Source of the DNA: Trabulsiella odontotermitis | GTDB taxonomy: Bacteria; Pseudomonadota; Gammaproteobacteria; Enterobacterales; Enterobacteriaceae | DNA length: 64,000 nt | Direction: 5' to 3' | Assembly (NCBI RefSeq): GCF_030053895.1 | Contig: NZ_CP125781.1 | Span: forward strand, 310,001 to 374,000 | Shown here: positions 33,144 through 43,117 of the stretch, piece after piece | How the letters are laid out: each line of letters begins with the position of its first letter | Position numbering within the stretch: position 1 is the stretch's first letter | Position numbers and translations under genes: made by a program | The notes under the pieces: generated by a model | Told to the model about the DNA's origin: nothing | Database searches by the model: none | What the model saw: only the letters and a program-made list of their open reading frames with translations

Positions 33144-33866
33144 ATGTCCAGGTCGCTATTAACCAATGAAACCAGTGAACTTGATTTACTGGATCAACGT
33201 CCTTTTGAGCAAACCGACTTTGATATTCTTAAATCCTACGAAGCGGTCGTGGACGGGTTAGCGATGCTTATCGGCTCCCATTGTGAAATTGTGTTGCACT
33301 CTTTGCAGGATCTTAAGTGTTCGGCCATCCGTATTGCTAACGGCGAGCACACCGGGCGCAAAATCGGATCGCCAATTACCGATCTTGCTCTGCGCATGCT
33401 GCACGATATGACCGGAGCAGATAGCAGCGTTTCCAAATGCTATTTCACTCGCGCTAAAAGTGGCGTGCTGATGAAGTCTGTCACCATTGCCATTCGCAAT
33501 CGCGATCAGCGTGTCATCGGCCTGCTGTGCATCAATATGAATCTGGATGTTCCGTTCTCGCAGATTATGGGCACCTTTATTCCGCCGGAAACGCCGGAAG
33601 TAAATTCGCAGGTCAACTTTGCCTCTTCCGTTGAAGATCTGGTCACCCAGACGCTGGAATTCACCATCGAAGAAGTTAATGCCGATCGTAACGTTTCAAA
33701 TAACGCTAAAAATCGCCAGATCGTCCTTAATCTTTATGAAAAAGGGATCTTCGATATTAAAGACGCCATTAACCAGGTGGCTGACCGTCTGAATATTTCG
33801 AAGCACACGGTGTATCTTTATATTCGCCAGTTCAAAAGCGGCGACTTCCAGGGGCAAGATAAGTAA
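33144..33866 (+). CDS. yheO: YheO, PAS-like/HTH transcriptional regulator
   Basis: The 240-residue protein has an N-terminal PAS-like domain of the YheO family (about 25-140) and a C-terminal helix-turn-helix (INQVADRLNISKHTVYLYIRQ, near 205-225), so it is a DNA-binding regulator of unknown signal; homologues sense D-amino acids or purines. Nearly identical to E. coli. It leads the tusDCB genes; TAATG couples it to tusD. Start 33144 chosen for the conserved MSRSLLTNETSEL. Confidence 0.9.
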   Translation: MSRSLLTNETSELDLLDQRPFEQTDFDILKSYEAVVDGLAMLIGSHCEIVLHSLQDLKCSAIRIANGEHTGRKIGSPITDLALRMLHDMTGADSSVSKCYFTRAKSGVLMKSVTIAIRNRDQRVIGLLCINMNLDVPFSQIMGTFIPPETPEVNSQVNFASSVEDLVTQTLEFTIEEVNADRNVSNNAKNRQIVLNLYEKGIFDIKDAINQVADRLNISKHTVYLYIRQFKSGDFQGQDK

Positions 33867-34252
33867 TGCGATTTGCCCTGATGGTGACGGGCCCCGCCTA
33901 CGGTACGCAACAGGCCAGCAGCGCATTGCAGTTTGCGCGTGCGCTGGCGGCGGAAGGGCATGAGCTTGTCAGTGTCTTCTTTTATCGGGAAGGGGTATAC
34001 AACGCGAATCAGCTGACCTCGCCCGCCAGCGATGAATTTGACATGGTGCGTGCATGGCAACAACTTCACGAGCAGCAGGGCGTGGCATTGCACATATGTG
34101 TGGCCGCCGCGCTGCGTCGTGGCGTCACCGATGAAACCGAAGCGCGTCAGCTCGGCCTTCCGGCGTTTAATTTGCAGCCGGGTTTTATGCTGAGCGGTCT
34201 GGGCGCGCTGGCGGAAGCCACATTAACTTGCGATCGCGTGGTGCAATTCTGA
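33866..34252 (+). CDS. tusD: Sulfur relay protein TusD
   Basis: Subunit of the TusBCD hexamer that accepts sulfur from TusA and passes it to TusE for 2-thiouridine synthesis in tRNA. DsrE fold, 128 residues; the catalytic cysteine Cys78 lies in HICVAAALRRG, exactly the E. coli position. TAATG with yheO and TGATG with tusC. Confidence 0.97.
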   Translation: MRFALMVTGPAYGTQQASSALQFARALAAEGHELVSVFFYREGVYNANQLTSPASDEFDMVRAWQQLHEQQGVALHICVAAALRRGVTDETEARQLGLPAFNLQPGFMLSGLGALAEATLTCDRVVQF

Positions 34253-34611
34253 TGAAACGCGTCGCCTTTGTCTTTTCTACCGCGCCACATGGCAGCGCGT
34301 CAGGGCGTGAAGGGCTGGATGCGCTACTGGCCACCTCCGCGCTGACGGACGAAATCGGCGTGTTCTTTGTCGGCGACGGCGTGTTGCAAATCCTCGACGG
34401 GCAACATCCGCAAATGGTGCTGGCGCGGGATTACATCGCGACCTTCAAACTGCTGCCGCTGTACGATATCGAACAGTGCTGGATGTGCGCAGCCTCGCTG
34501 CGTGAGCGCGGCATTGGCGGCGAGGCGAAATGGGTGGTTGACGCTGAAGCGCTGGAGCCAGAGCCGCTCCGCCAGCAGCTCGATCGTTTTGACGTCATTC
34601 TCCGCTTTTGA
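34252..34611 (+). CDS. tusC: Sulfur relay protein TusC
   Basis: DsrF-like subunit of the TusBCD complex, 119 residues as in E. coli. The ATG at 34252 is joined to the tusD stop by TGATG; an in-frame ATG at 34228 would lie inside tusD. It has the VFSTAPHG N-terminus of the family. Confidence 0.96.
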   Translation: MKRVAFVFSTAPHGSASGREGLDALLATSALTDEIGVFFVGDGVLQILDGQHPQMVLARDYIATFKLLPLYDIEQCWMCAASLRERGIGGEAKWVVDAEALEPEPLRQQLDRFDVILRF

Positions 34612-34618
34612 GGCGCCC

Positions 34619-34906
34619 ATGCTCCATACTTTACGTTGTTCTCCCTGGCATGCTGACATCAACGCGCTTTTGCGGCTGGTGAAAGAGGGCGACGACCTGC
34701 TGTTGCTCTCTGATGGCGTGCTGGCCGCGGTTGAAGGCAGCCGCTTTATTGAAATTCTTCAAAAGGCCCCCATATCGCTTCATGTCCTACAGGAAGATGT
34801 TGAAGCCCGGGGTCTTTCCGGTCAAATTTCGAGCAGTGTCGTCAGGGTTGACTATACTGATTTCGTCAGGCTCACCGTCAAACATCCAGGGCTGCTGGCC
34901 TGGTGA
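34619..34906 (+). CDS. tusB: Sulfur relay protein TusB
   Basis: DsrH-like subunit of TusBCD, 95 residues. The start MLHTLRCSPW at 34619 aligns with E. coli TusB; the open frame runs further upstream but that part is a shadow of tusC. Ends YTDFVRLTVKHPGLLAW, close to E. coli. Last gene before the str operon promoter. Confidence 0.95.
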   Translation: MLHTLRCSPWHADINALLRLVKEGDDLLLLSDGVLAAVEGSRFIEILQKAPISLHVLQEDVEARGLSGQISSSVVRVDYTDFVRLTVKHPGLLAW

Positions 34907-34928
34907 AGACCAGAACGTTGTATATTTC

Positions 34929-35406
<478 letters not shown>

Positions 35407-35501
35407 TGGTTCTCCGTTAAGTAAGGCCAAACGTTTTAAATTAATGTCAAACTAAACTCTTTGAGTTTTGGACAATCCTGAATTAACAACGGAGTATTTC
35501 C
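35407..35501 (+). promoter_or_regulatory. rpsL-rpsG intercistronic region, S7 autoregulation target
   Basis: In E. coli free S7 binds this spacer in the str mRNA and represses translation of itself and of neighbours. The spacer here has similar length (95 bases) and pairs AAACTCTTTGAGTTT around 35453-35467, a short hairpin. Function is by homology. Confidence 0.5.
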
Positions 35502-35972
35502 ATGCCACGTCGTCGCGTCATTGGTCAGCGTAAAATTCTGCCGGATCCGAAGTTCGGATCAGAACTGCTGGCTAAATTTGTCAATATCCTGATGGTAGAT
35601 GGTAAAAAATCTACTGCAGAATCAATCGTATACAGCGCGCTGGAGACCCTGGCTCAGCGCTCTGGTAAAAATGAACTGGAAGCTTTCGAAGTAGCTCTCG
35701 AAAACGTGCGCCCGACTGTCGAAGTTAAGTCTCGCCGCGTTGGTGGTTCTACTTATCAGGTACCAGTTGAAGTCCGTCCGGTTCGCCGTAATGCTCTGGC
35801 AATGCGTTGGATCGTTGAAGCTGCTCGTAAACGCGGTGATAAATCTATGGCCCTGCGTCTGGCGAACGAACTCACTGACGCTGCAGATAACAAAGGTACT
35901 GCAGTGAAGAAACGTGAAGACGTTCACCGTATGGCAGAAGCCAACAAGGCGTTCGCACACTACCGCTGGTAA
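35502..35972 (+). CDS. rpsG: 30S ribosomal protein S7
   Basis: Primary assembly protein of the 30S head and translational repressor of the str operon. 156 residues: the short form, as in E. coli B and Salmonella, without the C-terminal extension seen in E. coli K-12. CGGAG before the ATG. Confidence 0.99.
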   Translation: MPRRRVIGQRKILPDPKFGSELLAKFVNILMVDGKKSTAESIVYSALETLAQRSGKNELEAFEVALENVRPTVEVKSRRVGGSTYQVPVEVRPVRRNALAMRWIVEAARKRGDKSMALRLANELTDAADNKGTAVKKREDVHRMAEANKAFAHYRW

Positions 35973-36069
35973 TCCCATCGGAGTTTTAGTCACCAGGCGG
36001 GCGCTTCAGGTAAGCTGCCCGCACTGGGTTACTTAATCTGAACGCCTAAAGAGACAAACGAGGAATCAA

Positions 36070-38184
36070 ATGGCTCGTACAACACCCATCGCACGTTACC
36101 GTAACATCGGTATCAGTGCGCACATCGACGCCGGTAAAACCACTACTACCGAACGTATTCTGTTCTACACCGGTGTAAACCACAAAATCGGTGAAGTTCA
36201 TGACGGCGCCGCAACCATGGACTGGATGGAGCAGGAGCAGGAACGTGGTATCACCATCACTTCCGCTGCGACTACTGCATTCTGGTCTGGTATGGCTAAG
36301 CAGTATGAACCGCACCGTGTCAACATCATCGACACCCCGGGGCACGTTGACTTCACTATCGAAGTAGAACGTTCCATGCGTGTACTCGATGGTGCGGTAA
36401 TGGTTTACTGCGCAGTTGGTGGTGTTCAGCCGCAGTCTGAAACCGTATGGCGTCAGGCAAACAAATATAAAGTTCCACGCATTGCGTTCGTTAACAAAAT
36501 GGACCGCATGGGCGCGAACTTCCTGAAAGTTGTTGGTCAGATCAAATCCCGTCTGGGCGCGAACCCGGTTCCGCTGCAGCTGGCAATTGGTGCTGAAGAA
36601 GCTTTCACCGGCGTTATCGACCTGGTGAAAATGAAGGCCATCAACTGGAACGATGCAGACCAGGGCGTTACCTTCGAATACGAAGATATCCCGGCGAGCA
36701 TGCAGGAACTGGCTGACGAATGGCACCAGAACCTGATCGAGTCCGCAGCTGAAGCTTCTGAAGAGCTGATGGAAAAATACCTGGGTGGTGAAGAACTGAC
36801 TGAAGAAGAGATCAAAAAAGCTCTGCGTCAGCGCGTTCTGAACAACGAAATCATCCTGGTAACCTGCGGTTCTGCGTTCAAGAACAAAGGTGTACAGGCG
36901 ATGCTGGATGCGGTAGTTGACTACCTGCCATCTCCGGTAGACGTTCCTGCGATCAACGGTATTCTGGACGACGGTAAAGATACTCCGGCTGAGCGTCACG
37001 CCAGCGATGATGAGCCTTTCTCTGCACTGGCATTCAAAATCGCTACTGACCCGTTCGTGGGTAACCTGACCTTCTTCCGCGTGTACTCTGGTGTGGTTAA
37101 CTCCGGTGATACCATCCTGAACTCCGTGAAGGCCGCTCGTGAACGTTTTGGTCGTATCGTTCAGATGCACGCCAACAAACGTGAAGAGATCAAAGAAGTT
37201 CGCGCAGGCGACATCGCTGCAGCGATCGGTCTGAAAGACGTGACCACAGGTGATACCCTGTGTGATCCGGATCATCCGATCATTCTGGAGCGTATGGAAT
37301 TCCCGGAACCGGTAATCTCCATCGCCGTAGAACCGAAAACCAAAGCTGACCAGGAAAAAATGGGTCTGGCTCTGGGCCGTCTGGCTAAAGAAGACCCGTC
37401 TTTCCGCGTATGGACTGACGAAGAATCTAACCAGACCATTATCGCTGGTATGGGTGAACTGCACCTCGACATCATCGTTGACCGTATGAAGCGTGAATTC
37501 AACGTTGAAGCGAACGTCGGTAAACCTCAGGTTGCTTACCGCGAAGCGATTCGCGCGAAAGTTACCGATATCGAAGGTAAACACGCCAAGCAGTCTGGTG
37601 GTCGTGGTCAGTACGGTCATGTTGTTATCGACATGTACCCGCTGGAGCCGGGCTCAAACCCGAAAGGTTACGAGTTCATCAACGACATCAAAGGTGGTGT
37701 AATTCCTGGCGAATACATCCCTGCCGTTGATAAAGGCATCCAGGAGCAGCTGAAGTCTGGTCCGCTGGCGGGTTACCCGGTAGTTGATCTCGGTGTGCGT
37801 CTGCACTTCGGTTCTTACCATGACGTTGACTCCTCTGAGCTGGCGTTTAAACTGGCGGCTTCTATCGCCTTTAAAGATGGCTTTAAGAAAGCAAAACCTG
37901 TTCTTCTTGAGCCGATCATGAAGGTTGAAGTTGAAACGCCGGAAGAGAACACCGGTGACGTTATCGGTGACTTGAGCCGTCGTCGCGGTATGCTGCGTGG
38001 TCAGGAATCCGAAGTGACTGGCGTTAAGATCCACGCTGAAGTTCCGCTGTCTGAAATGTTCGGATATGCGACTCAGCTGCGTTCTCTGACCAAAGGTCGT
38101 GCATCATACACCATGGAATTCCTGAAGTATGATGATGCGCCGAACAACGTTGCTCAGGCCGTAATTGAAGCCCGTGGTAAATAA
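36070..38184 (+). CDS. fusA: Elongation factor G
   Basis: Translocase GTPase, also for ribosome recycling, 704 residues as in E. coli. G motifs: AHIDAGKTTTTERIL (P-loop near 17-31), DTPGHVDFT (near 88) and NKMD (near 142). Domain V ends normally. GAGG precedes the ATG. It lies between rpsG and tufA as in all enterics. Confidence 0.99.
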   Translation: MARTTPIARYRNIGISAHIDAGKTTTTERILFYTGVNHKIGEVHDGAATMDWMEQEQERGITITSAATTAFWSGMAKQYEPHRVNIIDTPGHVDFTIEVERSMRVLDGAVMVYCAVGGVQPQSETVWRQANKYKVPRIAFVNKMDRMGANFLKVVGQIKSRLGANPVPLQLAIGAEEAFTGVIDLVKMKAINWNDADQGVTFEYEDIPASMQELADEWHQNLIESAAEASEELMEKYLGGEELTEEEIKKALRQRVLNNEIILVTCGSAFKNKGVQAMLDAVVDYLPSPVDVPAINGILDDGKDTPAERHASDDEPFSALAFKIATDPFVGNLTFFRVYSGVVNSGDTILNSVKAARERFGRIVQMHANKREEIKEVRAGDIAAAIGLKDVTTGDTLCDPDHPIILERMEFPEPVISIAVEPKTKADQEKMGLALGRLAKEDPSFRVWTDEESNQTIIAGMGELHLDIIVDRMKREFNVEANVGKPQVAYREAIRAKVTDIEGKHAKQSGGRGQYGHVVIDMYPLEPGSNPKGYEFINDIKGGVIPGEYIPAVDKGIQEQLKSGPLAGYPVVDLGVRLHFGSYHDVDSSELAFKLAASIAFKDGFKKAKPVLLEPIMKVEVETPEENTGDVIGDLSRRRGMLRGQESEVTGVKIHAEVPLSEMFGYATQLRSLTKGRASYTMEFLKYDDAPNNVAQAVIEARGK

Positions 38185-38209
38185 GCCGTAGGGTTAAAAC
38201 CAAAGTCCC

Positions 38210-38235
38210 GTGCTCTCTCCACGAGGGGAGAGCAC
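38210..38235 (+). other. Stem-loop in the fusA-tufA spacer
   Basis: GTGCTCTCTCC (38210-38220), loop ACGA, GGGGAGAGCAC (38225-38235) form an 11-bp stem with one G-T pair, 20 bases before the tufA start. It has no T-tract, so it is not a usual terminator; it may be an RNA processing or mRNA-stability element that helps tufA to be made in excess of fusA. Confidence 0.6.
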
Positions 38236-38254
38236 TATAGTAAGGAATATAGCC

Positions 38255-39445
38255 GTGTCTAAAGAAAAATTTGAACGTACAAAACCGCACGTCAACGTCG
38301 GTACTATCGGCCACGTTGACCATGGTAAAACTACCCTGACCGCTGCAATCACTACCGTACTGGCTAAAACCTACGGTGGTGCTGCTCGCGCATTCGATCA
38401 GATCGATAACGCGCCGGAAGAAAAAGCTCGTGGTATCACCATCAACACTTCTCACGTTGAATACGATACCCCGACTCGCCACTACGCACACGTAGACTGC
38501 CCGGGCCACGCCGACTATGTTAAAAACATGATCACTGGTGCGGCACAGATGGACGGCGCAATCCTGGTAGTTGCTGCGACTGACGGCCCGATGCCGCAGA
38601 CTCGTGAGCACATCCTGCTGGGTCGTCAGGTAGGCGTTCCGTACATCATCGTGTTCCTGAACAAATGCGACATGGTTGATGACGAAGAGCTGCTGGAACT
38701 GGTAGAGATGGAAGTTCGCGAACTGCTGTCTCAGTACGATTTCCCGGGCGACGACACGCCGATCGTTCGTGGTTCTGCTCTGAAAGCGCTGGAAGGCGAC
38801 GCAGAGTGGGAAGCGAAAATCATCGAACTCGAACTGGCAGGCTTCCTGGATACTTACATTCCGGAACCAGAGCGTGCGATTGACAAGCCGTTCCTGCTGC
38901 CGATCGAAGACGTATTCTCCATTTCTGGTCGTGGTACCGTTGTTACCGGTCGTGTAGAGCGCGGTATCATCAAAGTGGGTGAAGAAGTTGAAATCGTTGG
39001 TATCAAGGAGACAGCGAAGTCCACCTGTACTGGCGTAGAAATGTTCCGCAAACTGCTGGACGAAGGCCGTGCTGGTGAGAACGTAGGTGTTCTGCTGCGT
39101 GGTATCAAACGTGAAGAAATCGAACGTGGTCAGGTACTGGCGAAGCCGGGCACCATTAACCCGCACACCAAGTTCGAATCTGAAGTGTACATTCTGTCCA
39201 AAGACGAAGGCGGCCGTCACACTCCGTTCTTCAAAGGCTACCGTCCGCAGTTCTACTTCCGTACAACTGACGTGACTGGCACCATCGAACTGCCGGAAGG
39301 CGTAGAGATGGTAATGCCGGGCGACAACATCAAAATGGTTGTTACCCTGATCCACCCGATCGCGATGGACGACGGTCTGCGTTTCGCAATCCGTGAAGGC
39401 GGCCGTACTGTTGGTGCGGGCGTTGTTGCTAAAGTTCTGAGCTAA
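38255..39445 (+). CDS. tufA: Elongation factor Tu (two residues longer than usual)
   Basis: GTPase that delivers aminoacyl-tRNA to the ribosome. GTG start after AAGGA, as in E. coli tufA. G motifs are intact: GHVDHGKTTL (near 19), DCPGHADY (near 81), NKCD (near 136). The protein has 396 residues instead of 394: a tandem 6-base repeat GAACTC-GAACTG at 38825-38836 gives E-L-E-L (residues 191-194) where enterics have E-L, in the last helix of the G domain before the linker to domain 2. The last residue is Ser, as in E. coli tufB rather than tufA. Otherwise almost identical to E. coli. Confidence 0.98.
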   Translation: MSKEKFERTKPHVNVGTIGHVDHGKTTLTAAITTVLAKTYGGAARAFDQIDNAPEEKARGITINTSHVEYDTPTRHYAHVDCPGHADYVKNMITGAAQMDGAILVVAATDGPMPQTREHILLGRQVGVPYIIVFLNKCDMVDDEELLELVEMEVRELLSQYDFPGDDTPIVRGSALKALEGDAEWEAKIIELELAGFLDTYIPEPERAIDKPFLLPIEDVFSISGRGTVVTGRVERGIIKVGEEVEIVGIKETAKSTCTGVEMFRKLLDEGRAGENVGVLLRGIKREEIERGQVLAKPGTINPHTKFESEVYILSKDEGGRHTPFFKGYRPQFYFRTTDVTGTIELPEGVEMVMPGDNIKMVVTLIHPIAMDDGLRFAIREGGRTVGAGVVAKVLS

Positions 39446-39467
39446 TCATTTAGCTTTGAATAAAAAA

Positions 39468-39488
39468 GGGCGCTTCGGCGCCCTTTTT
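39468..39488 (+). terminator. str operon terminator
   Basis: GGGCGC, TTCG tetraloop, GCGCCC (39468-39483), then five T bases, 22 bases after the tufA stop. Confidence 0.95.
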
Positions 39489-39569
39489 GCTTTCTGTTAT
39501 TTTTCCGGAAACATTCGTATGCATTTTAATCGTTACCGCCGCACCGGTTTCATAATTGTGCTATTGTAA

Positions 39570-39584
39570 TCATAACTATTCTCA
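39570..39584. promoter_or_regulatory. Candidate Fur box upstream of bfd
   Basis: On the minus strand TGAGAAT-A-GTTATGA fits the 7-1-7 Fur pattern TGATAAT-N-ATTATCA in 11 of 14 positions. bfd is iron-repressed through Fur in E. coli, which makes the site likely. Confidence 0.6.
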
Positions 39585-39619
39585 TTTACACTTTGCGCAT
39601 AAAGTAAACGGGAGCAATT

Positions 39620-39814
39620 ATGTTCGTTTGTTTGTGTAATGGTGTAAGCGATAAAAAAATACGGCAGGCAGTTCGCCAGTTTCATCCACAGTCATTTCAG
39701 CAGCTTCGTAAGTTTATTCCCGTTGCAAATCAATGTGGTAAATGCGCGCGGGCCGCGCGTGAGATAATGCAGGATGAATTAACCCAGATGCCGGAATATA
39801 AAGAGATTGCCTGA
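39620..39814 (+). CDS. bfd: Bacterioferritin-associated ferredoxin Bfd
   Basis: A 64-residue [2Fe-2S] protein that reduces bacterioferritin to release stored iron. The four cluster cysteines are C-x-C at residues 4 and 6 (VCLCNG) and C-x2-C at 38 and 41 (NQCGKCA). GGGAGC precedes the ATG. bfr follows after 72 bases. A Fur box lies upstream. Confidence 0.97.
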   Translation: MFVCLCNGVSDKKIRQAVRQFHPQSFQQLRKFIPVANQCGKCARAAREIMQDELTQMPEYKEIA

Positions 39815-39886
39815 GGCTCTATCTTTTTTTTGACATCCCTGTAGCCCCATCTACGCTTCAATGAGTGGAAGCGGAGGGACTATAAA

Positions 39887-40363
39887 ATGAAAGGTGATGT
39901 TAAAGTTATAAATTATCTCAATAAATTATTGGGAAATGAGCTTGTCGCTATCAACCAGTACTTTCTCCATGCGAGAATGTTCAAAAACTGGGGCCTGATG
40001 CGCCTCAATGATGTTGAGTACCACGAATCCATCGACGAAATGAAGCATGCCGATAAATACATCGAACGCATTCTTTTTCTCGAAGGCATCCCCAACCTGC
40101 AAGACCTGGGCAAATTAAACATCGGTGAAGATGTTGAAGAGATGCTGCGCTCCGATCTCGCGCTTGAGCTTGATGGCGCACAAAATCTCCGTGAAGCGAT
40201 TGCCTATGCTGACACCGTTCATGATTACGTCAGCCGCGATATGATGATCGAAATCCTGGCGGATGAAGAAGGCCATATCGACTGGCTGGAAACCGAACTG
40301 GATCTCATCGATAAACTGGGTCTGCAGAACTATCTCCAGTCGCAAATCAAAGTGGAAGACTGA
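39887..40363 (+). CDS. bfr: Bacterioferritin
   Basis: Haem-containing iron-storage protein that forms a 24-mer. 158 residues with all ferroxidase ligands: Glu18, Glu51, His54, Glu94, Glu127 and His130; Met52 is the haem ligand. CGGAGG precedes the ATG. Its 3' end overlaps the 3' end of the converging hopD by 17 bases. Confidence 0.98.
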   Translation: MKGDVKVINYLNKLLGNELVAINQYFLHARMFKNWGLMRLNDVEYHESIDEMKHADKYIERILFLEGIPNLQDLGKLNIGEDVEEMLRSDLALELDGAQNLREAIAYADTVHDYVSRDMMIEILADEEGHIDWLETELDLIDKLGLQNYLQSQIKVED

Positions 40364-40823
40364 GCACCGTCTGCCAGCTACAAATCCAACCCGCTGCCGC
40401 CAGAAATGGCCCGAAAGGCAGCGGGTTTTTTATTGGCCGTAAAGAAAGGTCATCAATAGCCTGGATGCATATAAACAGCAACGCCAGGCTTGCCGCAATA
40501 CAGACGAGCTGAGGGAGTTGCTGCCAGCCATGCCATGCACCCAGCGCGGCCAGAAATTTCACATCGCCATACCCCAACCCTTCCTGTTTTCGGAGCCATC
40601 GGTATCCCCAATAGATAGCAGCAAACGCCAGGTAACCGACGATAGCGCCAAGAACAGACAGCGGCAGCAGCTCCGGGAATAAGCAGAGATAAAACAATTG
40701 CCCGCTCCACAGCAGCGGGCAGGTCAACCTGTCTGGTAACAGGCGCGCTTTGAGATCGTGCCAGCCCAGCGTCAACGTTAACCCGGCGTAAATAAAGAAG
40801 AAGGGGAGAGCAGCAATCATCAA
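40347..40823 (-). CDS. hopD: Orphan short prepilin peptidase-like protein HopD/GspO
   Basis: Type IV prepilin peptidase family membrane protein of 158 residues with about five hydrophobic segments. The catalytic aspartates of the GxGD aspartyl proteases are present: Asp in HDLKARLLPDRLT near residue 23-31 and GYGDVKF near 85. The N-terminal methylase domain with CxxC pairs of full-size GspO/PilD (about 225 residues or more) is missing, as in Salmonella HopD. No gsp secretion genes lie beside it, unlike in E. coli. It may be a remnant or a stand-alone peptidase. Overlaps bfr tail to tail. Confidence 0.85.
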   Translation of the reverse strand: MMIAALPFFFIYAGLTLTLGWHDLKARLLPDRLTCPLLWSGQLFYLCLFPELLPLSVLGAIVGYLAFAAIYWGYRWLRKQEGLGYGDVKFLAALGAWHGWQQLPQLVCIAASLALLFICIQAIDDLSLRPIKNPLPFGPFLAAAGWICSWQTVLSLPL

Positions 40824-41006
40824 TTTAACCTGTCAGCCAGTAAGTCGCAGCAGTGTCGGCGTAACAGTGCCGTGGCAGCAAAAGGCAAAATATGGTATTG
40901 CGTAGCGCTATCCAGAGAATCTCTGTCTTGTTACCTGCGTTGTATAAAAACGCCAGCCACGATCGCATCGCCGGCAGCCGGCATATTGTTGAAATAGTAA
41001 ACACAG
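40824..41006. other. hopD-S10 operon gap, upstream half
   Basis: The gap between hopD and rpsJ is 388 bases in all. This half holds no gene I can support and no clear repeat; it should contain the hopD promoter on the minus strand and upstream elements for the S10 promoter. Confidence 0.5.
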
Positions 41007-41034
41007 CTTGCTTCGCGGCGAGATTTGCGTATAA
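41007..41034 (+). promoter_or_regulatory. S10 operon promoter
   Basis: TTGCTT (41007-41012), 16-base spacer, consensus TATAAT (41029-41034), followed by a GC-rich discriminator GCGCGGG. Transcription should start near 41041, giving a leader of about 170 bases, the length known in E. coli. Confidence 0.85.
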
Positions 41035-41040
41035 TGCGCG

Positions 41041-41211
41041 GGCTTGTCAAAATTGACGGCGGGTTCGATATGAACTCTGGCAGAGTTAATTTTCTGTCAA
41101 ACAATGTTCCCAATCGGGGAACTACGTAAGAACGGTTACACTCCCCCATCAATCGTAATGGGTGCGAGGAGTAATCATTTTCGTTTATAAAATAATTGGA
41201 GCTCTGGTCTC
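41041..41211 (+). promoter_or_regulatory. S10 leader RNA, L4-controlled attenuator
   Basis: Leader of the 11-gene S10 operon. A branched hairpin at 41140-41172 (ACTCC with GGAGT, CCCAT with ATGGG) is followed by CATTTTCGTTT, the site where L4 promotes NusA-dependent termination in E. coli. L4 also blocks rpsJ translation through the 3' part, which has GGAGCTC before the ATG. Function by homology; the sequence is close to E. coli. Confidence 0.8.
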
Positions 41212-41523
41212 ATGCAGAACCAAAGAATCCGTATCCGCCTGAAAGCGTTCGATCACCGTCTGATCGATCAATCAACCGCGGAAATCGTCGAGACTGCTAA
41301 GCGCACTGGTGCGCAAGTCCGTGGTCCGATCCCGCTGCCGACCCGCAAAGAGCGCTTCACCGTTCTGATCTCCCCGCACGTCAACAAAGACGCGCGCGAC
41401 CAGTACGAAATCCGCACTCATAAGCGTCTGGTTGACATCGTTGAGCCAACTGAGAAAACCGTTGATGCTCTGATGCGTCTGGATCTGGCTGCCGGTGTAG
41501 ACGTGCAGATCAGCCTGGGTTAA
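41212..41523 (+). CDS. rpsJ: 30S ribosomal protein S10 / NusE
   Basis: Protein of the 30S head that also acts as NusE in antitermination with NusB and links NusG to the ribosome. 103 residues, essentially identical to E. coli. First gene of the S10 operon. Confidence 0.99.
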
Positions 41524-41555
41524 TCAGGTCATCGAGCGATTGAGAGGTTGAAACA

Positions 41556-43100
<1,545 letters not shown>

Positions 43101-43117
43101 GTCGGAGGAGTAATACA

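Noticed and set aside
36046..37620. 524-codon open frame antisense to fusA
   Set aside because: Typical long antisense frame opposite a gene with strong codon bias; no start signal, no known domain.
38024..39355. 443-codon open frame antisense to tufA
   Set aside because: Same reason as for fusA; Phe/Val/Gln-rich composition reflects the reverse of optimal codons.
41073..41211. Possible small open frame before rpsJ
   Set aside because: Region is the S10 leader with its attenuator; no frame with ribosome binding site and conserved product.
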